Shown here one piece after another: positions 57,151-64,000 of a stretch of DNA of 64,000 nucleotides. The stretch lies in assembly GCA_947311845.1 (NCBI GenBank), contig CAMZMU010000111.1, positions 23,411,023-23,475,022 on the forward strand. The letters are read 5' to 3'. Origin of the DNA: Poa pratensis (Eukaryota > Streptophyta > Magnoliopsida > Poales > Poaceae). Position 1 is the first letter of the stretch, and every line of letters starts with the position of its first letter. Under the pieces are notes generated by a model. It saw only the letters and a list, made by a program, of their open reading frames with translations, was not told where the DNA came from and searched no databases. A program made the position numbers and the translations under genes.

Positions 57151-60100
57151 ATGGGGTTCCTCAGCCTCGTGGGCAACTCCTTTGGCTGCTCGGCCTCCGG
57201 CGAGCGCCTCGTCTCAGCTGCCCGGGACGGCGACCTGCAGGAGGCGCGTGCGCTCCTCGAGTACAACCCCCGGCTAGCCCGCTACTCCACATTCGGAGGC
57301 CGGAACTCGCCGCTGCACTACGCGGCGGCACAGGGCCACCACGAGGTAATGCCATCAGTCTGTCTGCTAGACCAGCTAGAATTTTGACATTCGTGTTGAT
57401 TGGGCAAAGGACCTGCCCTCACATTTGCCTGTTGCTTGTGCCATGTTTAGATTGTTTCTCTGTTGCTCGAATCCGGTGTCGAGATCAACCTCAGGAATTA
57501 TAGGGGGCAGGTAAACTCAGTTTGTGGTACATTTGCTTCTTTACATTTCCACATTCAGAGAAGAAGTGGGTCGACAATTTGTATCTAATAAGTATGTGTA
57601 TGTTTCTGACTATGTCTAGACTGCTTTGATGCAAGCCTGCCAATATGGCCACTGGGAGGTCGTTCAAACACTGATGCTCTTCAATGCAAATGTGAGCATT
57701 TTGCTTGCTGTTCGCTGTGATTCTTTTTGCTGCTGGGATATGCAGTCCTGAGGCGGTGAAATTTCTTTCAGATCCACAGGACAGACTATCTGAATGGAGG
57801 AACGGCTCTCCATTTTGCTGCACTGCATGGTCATGCACGATGCCTTCGTATTGTGCTTGCAGATTATGTGCCAAGCATACCAAACTTCTTAAACCAGACG
57901 AACAACAAACCATCCGAAGAAGTATTGGATGCTGATTTTGATGATGAGTATGTTCGGGTCCCTTGCTTGTTTCTCCTTTATTTTGTAAACAAACAATGTA
58001 GTGATATATCTGTCTTTAGCAGTGGTTTGGTCAAGATGGTAAACTGGAAGGCAGATGGAGGCCTAACTCCACTTCATATGGCAGCGTTAAATGGCCATGT
58101 GGAGTGTGTACAACTGTTACTAGACCTGGGAGCATGTGTTTCTGAGGTCACCATTGAAGATGGAACAACTATTGACTTGATAGGTATTTTGCAACTGTTT
58201 GTTTTTTCTGTTGCTTTTTACCTCAATAGGAGGAACTTTCTTTGAGGTACTTGTTCTTTGTTAGCTTCACTGGTTTTTTAGCGTACTGTTGTTCTAAGTT
58301 CTTAACATGATAGGGATTCATACATTTGCATATAGTCCACAAATTAACTCCAATTATTCGTTGTCTGGAAATGTTTCAGTATGTTGTTCCATAAGTACTT
58401 CACTATACTCCCTCTATTACTGTATTTTTCAGCTTTTGTATTTGATTCAGATGATGGTTGTAATTTATAAGTCTTATTGCTTTCATCTGACAGGATCAGG
58501 TAGCACCCCACTTCATTATGCTGCTTGTGGTGGAAATGCTGCATGTTGTCAAGTATGTTCTGTTAGTCTGACGGCAATTTTGTTGTTTAAATGTTGTGTG
58601 ATTGTCTCAACATCTGCTAAGCATGCACTGTTCAATGCAGCTTCTTATTGCTAGAGGAGCCAAACCTTCTGCAAAAAATGCTAGTGGGTATGATTTTGTA
58701 TTTCTGATACATACAAAGAACTTTCATTACTGTTGTCTTCATTATGATTTGGTTAAGGAGTTGTTTATTTGCCTTATGCAGCTCGACCCCGTTAATGGTA
58801 GCGCAGTCATGGCATAGAAACTCTCTTGAGGAAATTCTAAGCAATGAACCAGGGGATCAGATACGCACTCTTCCTTCTCCATATTTGTGCCTCCCACTTA
58901 TGAGTATCATGAACATTGCCAGGTTAGTGTACTAAATCTTGCGAAAGTGAACTTTATCCTTTCCATTTGGCCTGCGCATGTGCAAATTGAGTTTTGAGGC
59001 CCCGTGCATCATCGGACTGGGATCATGTCTAATATCTTAAACAATAAAATCTGATGCTAAATAGAATTTATTTCATTTTCTGGTTCTTTAATTCCCATAT
59101 GATAAAATTTACTAAATAAGTGAGCATCATTTCTTATAGGTTGTCATATTTTGTTATTCATATGTGTATTATTGACTTGCTTAATTATTTGTCTCCTATA
59201 TGGGAGTGTGGTCTCAATTTTTTAACAGACTGTTATATTAAACTATTTTCCAGTGCTTATATTGGTAAGTGGTATCATCTGATAGTAGGTGGCCATTTGT
59301 TTTGTAGGGAGTGTGGTTGGAGGTACCTAAACCACTCACCTGTATGTATTGACCCATGTGCTGTCTGCTTAGATGGGAGCTGCTCTGTTGCTGCACAAGG
59401 TACATTTTGCTTACATATTATTGTAGCTTAAGCAAACTGACAGATCACTGGAGAAATTTTCATCTTTCACAAAAGGACATTGAAGTAAGCATGAGTGTCA
59501 TTGAAGTTCATTAATTAGCTCACACTTTATGTTCTGGTTCATATCCACTTTATTATCTGGTTCATCTGCTCTGTTGTCGTGCTTTCGGCCAATAACTGCT
59601 AGCCGTACAGTAAACCAAGCGAACCTTTATCGACAAAATGGTAAATGCTGAACCCTTTTTCACCTATGCAGGATGCAAACATGAGTTCTGCACGAGATGC
59701 GCCCTCTACCTTTGCTCAACCAGCTACACGTCGGCGAACCCTGCAGGCGCGATACCGTGCCCTCTCTGCCGACACCCGATCACCTCCTTCGTCGCGCTCC
59801 CCGGCACGAGCCCGATAAGAGAGCTCCCGAGGAACAGCCTCTCGCTGTCGTTCTGCGCGACCTGCCCAGCGGTGAGCTCCGACTCCGCCGCGCCATCCTC
59901 GGCGGCCAGCCACCTGTACAGGGGAGGCGAGTTCCACTGCGGCATGCCGCCGATGGGGTCCTCCTCCTTCCGCTCCCTGAGCTGCCAGGCGATGAAGCTG
60001 AACCCCTCGTTCTGCATGGGCGCCGCCATGGACACGAACCCATGCCTCATGCGGTGCTCCAGGTTTGGGTCTAGCCTGAGCCGGTCGGCATCCCATGGGG

Positions 60101-60162
60101 AGACCAACCGGAGAGGGGCATGGCCTCTGACATTCAGCCCCATTGTTGCTACCGGTAGCTAG
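57151..60162 (+). CDS. XBOS32: Ankyrin-repeat RING E3 ubiquitin ligase, XBAT32/XBOS32 type
   Basis: E3 ligases of this group ubiquitinate partner proteins. Arabidopsis XBAT32 targets ethylene-biosynthesis enzymes and affects lateral root formation. Ten exons: 57151-57345, 57451-57510, 57620-57691, 57772-57947, 58020-58183, 58494-58552, 58641-58687, 58782-58922, 59308-59399, 59672-60162. They total 1497 nt (498 residues). The N-terminus [20 protein letters not shown] and ankyrin repeats ([63 protein letters not shown]) are followed by a C3HC4 RING: C322, C325, C337, H339, C342, C345, C365, C368. All introns are GT-AG and there is no stop or frameshift. Exon 5 has two possible acceptors three bases apart (58020 or 58023). 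Ser259 stands where relatives usually have Trp. Confidence 0.95.
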
Positions 60163-61184
60163 TGCCTAGTAAGTAATAAAACATGGAGTTTCCTCATTTT
60201 TCGCGGCCTTCTTTGAAGGGTGTCCCATTTTGCCTGTTATGTGGCTGCTGTCCCCCTCTTATTTTGGCTGTGGTGGCGGTCTCGATGCCCTGTTGTTGAT
60301 ACCTCGGTTTGTAAATAACCTTGTGGTGTCTTTGTATATTTTTGGGCGAGCAATGAAGTTATTGCCGTGGCATATTGCTTTTTTGTATGTGGCAACGATT
60401 TCGTAAGATAATACCGTGAGAGCTTCTTTTTTCAGTAAGATAATACCGTGAGAGCTGTGATGAGTGGCAGGCACAAAAGGGGCTGGTCGTCGCTGGGACA
60501 GCCGCGCAGCCGTGCGTGCATGTTCTCTGTGTTTGAGCTTTTGGTTGTCCCCATAACCGTCCATGTGTTGCTCTTCACGTACTAGTACTTTCAGTATTAT
60601 TACTCTGTCATCACGAGATCATTGGAGATACTCCAGAAGAGATCTTTCCATTATAATTAGAAAAGTACATAACAGCTCTGTCCAAGAAAGGATGACACTG
60701 TCCGCTGAACTGGCCTCGATGTTTTTTTCAGCTGTGGCCGAGGTGCTTTGCATGATTTGGAACTGGCTGCGAGAAGTTGTCTTCAGGATGTCATTATTCG
60801 ATTATTATTTGTGTCGGCACTTCTGATGCACCTTTTAGGAACAGCATGCACGTTACCGGTCGGCTTGTGGATGTTGCATAGCTTTTGCTGAACTCGCGGC
60901 CGGGCCACCGAGCTGGCAGCCGCGGCCGCGGTGGCGCCGTACGTCGGCCACTGGCGACCTTTTTTATTTTGAGCAACGACATCGGCCTAAAGAAAACTCA
61001 CAGTTGCCTTTTTTGCGAAAGGCCCATCAGCACGGCCCGGTCACTGCGACGGCCCAGAGGGCCTTTCCACACGCCAGTTCGACTTCGAATCGACACCTTT
61101 CTCTGGGAAACAAAAAGGCTCAATCGTCTATTCGTCTTCCTCTCTGTCGCCCTGCCGCCCACGGAAACCGACTCACGATCAAAC
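60163..61184. other. 3' UTR of the XBOS32-like gene and intergenic DNA
   Basis: The first 200 bases are probably 3' UTR. A 22-bp direct repeat (60403-60424 and 60435-60456, core AGATAATACCGTGAGAGC) is present. After 60880 the sequence becomes GC-rich toward the F-box gene. No other gene is visible. Confidence 0.5.
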
Positions 61185-61258
61185 ATGGAAGACGACGCCG
61201 CCGTATCCAACGTGCTCGGTGACGACGACCTCCTCGCCGAGATCCTCCTACGCGTAGG

Positions 61259-62523
61259 CAGGGGCGGAGCCCAATGGGCCAACCCTGATGCACAGGAATG
61301 CGGGTCAATTTTTTTTTTAATAGCACTTACCATCTAATATTGGGCCGTGCATCAGGTTGGGGCCAAGTTAGTGCATCAGGCAGCCCAAGAAGGCAAGAAG
61401 CAGCATGCTTCAGGACTCACCGGCCGCACGCGGAGACCGCTCTCGCTCTGGTCTCTCGCATTTGATCGATCCATTGATCGATCAGCAGTAACGACGCACC
61501 GCGCACGAAGCGTCTCGCACGTCTCACGCGACCCGAGCAGGCGCCGCCCAAGCGCGCGGGCCCAAATTTCTCGCCGACGAGGCGACGACCGACGACCGAC
61601 GAGCCGACGCATTCACGCAGCGCCGGCGAGCGCACAGCTGCAATCAGCTGCTCTCCGGCGGTCCGGCCACTGCAATCGGACGCAGTCACGCAGCGCCGGC
61701 AAGCGCACAGCTGAAATCAAGGCGATTCATCCGCGAAATCAAGGTATTTGGAATCGCCGTTCTTCACGTTTGTCTCTGCTAGTCTCGTTCGTTTGTTCTT
61801 CTGGTATAACTGAATTTTCCTGTACCAAGTTGATTGCTTCAATGATGTTTTTGATTGGCTAGTTCAAGAGCTTGACTGCAGGTTCAATGAGACATCCTCC
61901 AATTTGCTTGTTTGGTCAGCGGCTTTGAGTCCAAGGGATTCATTTCGTGATTTTAATTTGGAGAGTTTGGTAAATTTGGCTAAGCTATATCCTCAAGATT
62001 TTGATTGTGAAAACATTTTTGCGCAATCGCCTCAATGACGACAGCTTGAGTGATGATGTTATTTGTTATGTGGAGAAAGAAGAAATGAAGAAAGTCACCA
62101 ATGATCAAGTGATTGAGTATTTCATGGGTTTGACGAACCGACTCTACTAGAAGAATAAAAGGTAATGTGCTAACTTTAACTATGTGAATTGTATAATTTT
62201 TGTCATTCTACTATGTTCCGCTTGGAAATTAAGTCTACCTTTGATCTTGCAGGTTATTGAATCTAGGTGTTGATGATGTATATTGGAATTTTAAAATGCT
62301 AGACATCTTTTACAAGTAAATTTGTCCTTTATTTCATCTATATAGTAATTTTTTTTGTTTTTACTTCTAGTTCTTATAAATTCATGCGTTCTCTTTATTA
62401 TCTCATATTATGTATGCTAGCAATTGCAAACCATACGTGTTTATATAGTAGATTATTTCTTAAAAAATATCGCCTTAGTAAAGTGGTGCATCGGGGTCAG
62501 CTCAGCTCCAGCTCCGCCCCTGC
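61259..62523 (+). mobile_element. Internally deleted hAT transposon in the F-box exon
   Basis: The 8-bp TSD CGCGTAGG (61251-61258 and 62524-62531) flanks terminal repeats CAGGGGCGGAGC and its complement GCTCCGCCCCTG, with one additional C at the right end. A CAGGGGCGG terminus and 8-bp TSD are typical hAT features. The interior holds only transposase pieces (61844-62150). Removing the element and one TSD restores the F-box frame (VG-LPTDL). Confidence 0.92.
61844..62150 (+). pseudogene. hAT transposase remnants (zinc-finger MYM-type family)
   Basis: One frame reads DVFDWLVQELDCRFNE, AALSPRDSFRDFN and LAKLYPQDFDCEN to TGA at 62036. The next frame reads RNRLNDDSLSDDVICYVEKE and DQVIEYF to TAG at 62148. 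These look like two parts of the C-terminal region of TTF/ZMYM-like hAT transposases joined across a deletion that removed the middle. Confidence 0.65.
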
Positions 62524-63658
62524 CGCGTAGGCCTCCCCACCGACCTCGTCCGCGCCGCCTCCGTCTGCAGGCGGTGGCTCTACCACGCCTCCGATCCGGC
62601 CTTCCTCGCCCGTTTCCGCAACCTCAACCCGCCTCGCCTCCTCGGCTTCTACTTCCGAAGATTTCGAAGGGGTGCACGCTTCGTGCCTCTGTTTCCTCAG
62701 CCCGCCGAGCTGGCCGCCGCCGCCCGCCGAGCTGGCCGCTACAGCTTCAGCGCAGGCGACGACATCCAGAACTGCAGGAACGGACGAACGGTGGCGTCTT
62801 CACCAGCGGCAGGCGCGGGGACGGATTCAGCCTTGGAGTGCACAACCCGCTTTGCCCTCAGAGATCCATGGCCATCGACCCACCAATCTTGCCACCCCCA
62901 TCACCGGTGATACCAACATCCTTTCTAATACTCTCCAGAGAAGAACAAAGTGGCGCCTTGTCCTACTTTTATGTGTTGAGTTCCGCTTCGAGGTGGGAGC
63001 AACAGATATGTCAGCAAATCTCACGGCGCGCGTGTATATGTTGCAAGATGGAGTCTGGTCAATGCATACCTCGGCCACGACTCAGATCCCTGGCCGGCGG
63101 GTTGATATACAAGCTATGATGGTCGACAATAAAATCTATATCATGGTCACCTTGATAGACATCGCAGTCTTGGATTTGACGACCTCAAGTTTTTCCACAA
63201 TTCAGCTCCCAGAAAAAGTGAAAGACTTCATGATAGCCCGGGCTGATGACGCTTCCAGTCTGTATCTCATTGGGTTGAAAGAGCGTCGTCAACTTCGCAT
63301 ATGGCTCCGTAAGGGAGACAACTGGTCGATTGTGGATACCATTTGTTTGCATGAGATGCTTGCAAATCTGATGGTGTCAGATTGCAGGGTTAAGGATGAG
63401 CGAACTTCTTTTCTTCAGTTAAACCATGTGGGGGACAACGCTGAGTTTGTGCTCTTGAAAATGTGTCGATTCCTGCTCTATCTAGATATGAGGTGCAGGA
63501 CACTGCGTACATTGTACGAGTTTTCACAAGACCCACACAGCGTTGGTATACAGCCTTTTATGATGATCTGGCCTCCCACATTCCCTGCGCTGAAGTGTGA
63601 TCCTACCAGGTTCGTCTTTTCGCCTTTAGATAATCTGTATACTGCTCTAGCTTGTTGA

Positions 63659-64000
63659 GGTTATGTACTATAGCAATGTGAGTCTTCCATCACTATTTGG
63701 CATAGCTTGAAGAACGGTGTTAGGTATATCATTGATTCCTTACGCCATTTTTAGATACTTGTGAACCGACATTTTAGAATGCCCGCGTTAAGATTATTTA
63801 AAAACACTTTGGTATTGTGGTCATAATGTATGGTGTTAAAAGGGGAGACACTTCCGTGAGGGTGTTCTTTGAATGTTAAAAAGTACAGACTCCAGACTGT
63901 TCAAAAATTGCATTTCGTACTGTATCTTGTCGTTGATTGCTAAACATATACTAAATCTTCAAGTTTACGACATATTACTCCATGGAATGATAACTTTGGT
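63659..64000. other. Sequence downstream of the F-box gene
   Basis: AT-rich, probably 3' UTR then intergenic. No feature recognised. Confidence 0.4.

Larger units (their letters stand above)
61185..63658 (+). pseudogene. F-box gene disrupted by a hAT insertion
   Basis: F-box proteins are the substrate adaptors of SCF ubiquitin ligases. The ATG at 61185 starts a short N-terminus, then the F-box core DDDLLAEILLRVG. After the insertion at 61259-62523 it continues LPTDLVRAASVCRRWLYHA and FLARFRNLNPPRLLGFYFR, the pattern of grass F-box proteins. Two further shifts (near 62790 and 62985) separate a middle part (GFSLGVHNPLCPQRSMAIDP) from a C-terminal part (SANLTARVYMLQDGVWSM, IAVLDLTTSSFSTIQLPE) that runs to TGA at 63656-63658. 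The real 3' end could be slightly different if CAG|GT near 63610 is a splice donor. With the hAT and two shifts it is not functional as read. Confidence 0.88.

Noticed and set aside
56640..57266. Antisense 208-codon frame over the XBOS32 5' UTR
   Set aside because: It is a GC/CT-rich shadow of the 5' UTR and exon 1 with no family signature.
59697..60143. Alternative frames on both strands in the last XBOS32 exon
   Set aside because: High GC content opens all frames. Only the RING-continuing frame is conserved.
61347..61862. A 171-codon plus-strand frame in the hAT 5' region
   Set aside because: It is Arg/Ser-rich from GC composition, has no transposase motif, and ends before the real remnants.
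1..64000. CRISPR arrays, bacterial-type operons, tRNA or rRNA genes
   Set aside because: None found. The only tRNA-like sequences are the short retrotransposon primer sites at 18714, 24844, 35848 and 53201.

Overview
This is a plant nuclear window, almost certainly from a Triticeae grass (wheat, Aegilops or barley type). Three host genes are most similar to grass genes as I know them, and between them lies about 45 kb of nested retrotransposons of the size, LTR type and 5-bp target-site duplications (TSDs) typical of Triticeae intergenic DNA. There is nothing prokaryotic here: no operons, CRISPR arrays or ribosomal genes.

Left end (1-8255): a broken PIF/Harbinger-type ORF1-like gene, a near-perfect 51-bp-arm hairpin, then a complete 16-exon gene on the minus strand for the zinc-finger protein ZPR1 (ATG at 6442, stop at 1588; 502 residues; every splice phase closes). 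Its second intron starts with GC instead of GT.

Centre (8256-40062): one retrotransposon stack resolved from exact TSDs. Element A (8261-40057, TSD TGCAT, minus strand) is an Athila-like Ty3/gypsy element with a tRNA-Asp primer site. Its 5' LTR is split by element B (19841-39652, TSD CAACT), a chromodomain-bearing Ty3/gypsy element with a tRNA-iMet primer site. B's 3' LTR is split by element C (19873-26424, TSD TCACC), a non-autonomous element whose primer site and 3' internal sequence resemble those of A. A solo LTR of the C family (D, 10254-11862, TSD GTGTA) sits inside A. A's LTRs, the C/D LTRs and a site inside A next to its third ORF all carry the same kind of GC-rich hairpin.

Right of the stack: a Helitron (40683-43341), an old LINE scrap, a 409-bp foldback element with a 9-bp TSD, and a young Ty1/copia element E (46506-54867, TSD GATAC) inserted into the RT region of a 5'-truncated LINE (to about 56611).

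Right end (56612-64000): an intact 10-exon gene for an ankyrin-repeat RING E3 ubiquitin ligase of the XBAT32/XBOS32 type, then an F-box gene broken inside its F-box by a 1265-bp internally deleted hAT transposon (8-bp TSD CGCGTAGG) and by two further frameshifts.

ZPR1 and the XBOS32-like gene are divergent neighbours. If the dated insertions are removed, roughly 5.7 kb would separate their start codons. I see no new defence or metabolic system. The parts most worth a second look are the recurring GC hairpin with a possible internal promoter in A, an LTR-age inversion between B and C, the mismatch between B's nearly identical LTRs and its ruined coding region, and an unexplained extra ORF upstream of gag in B.
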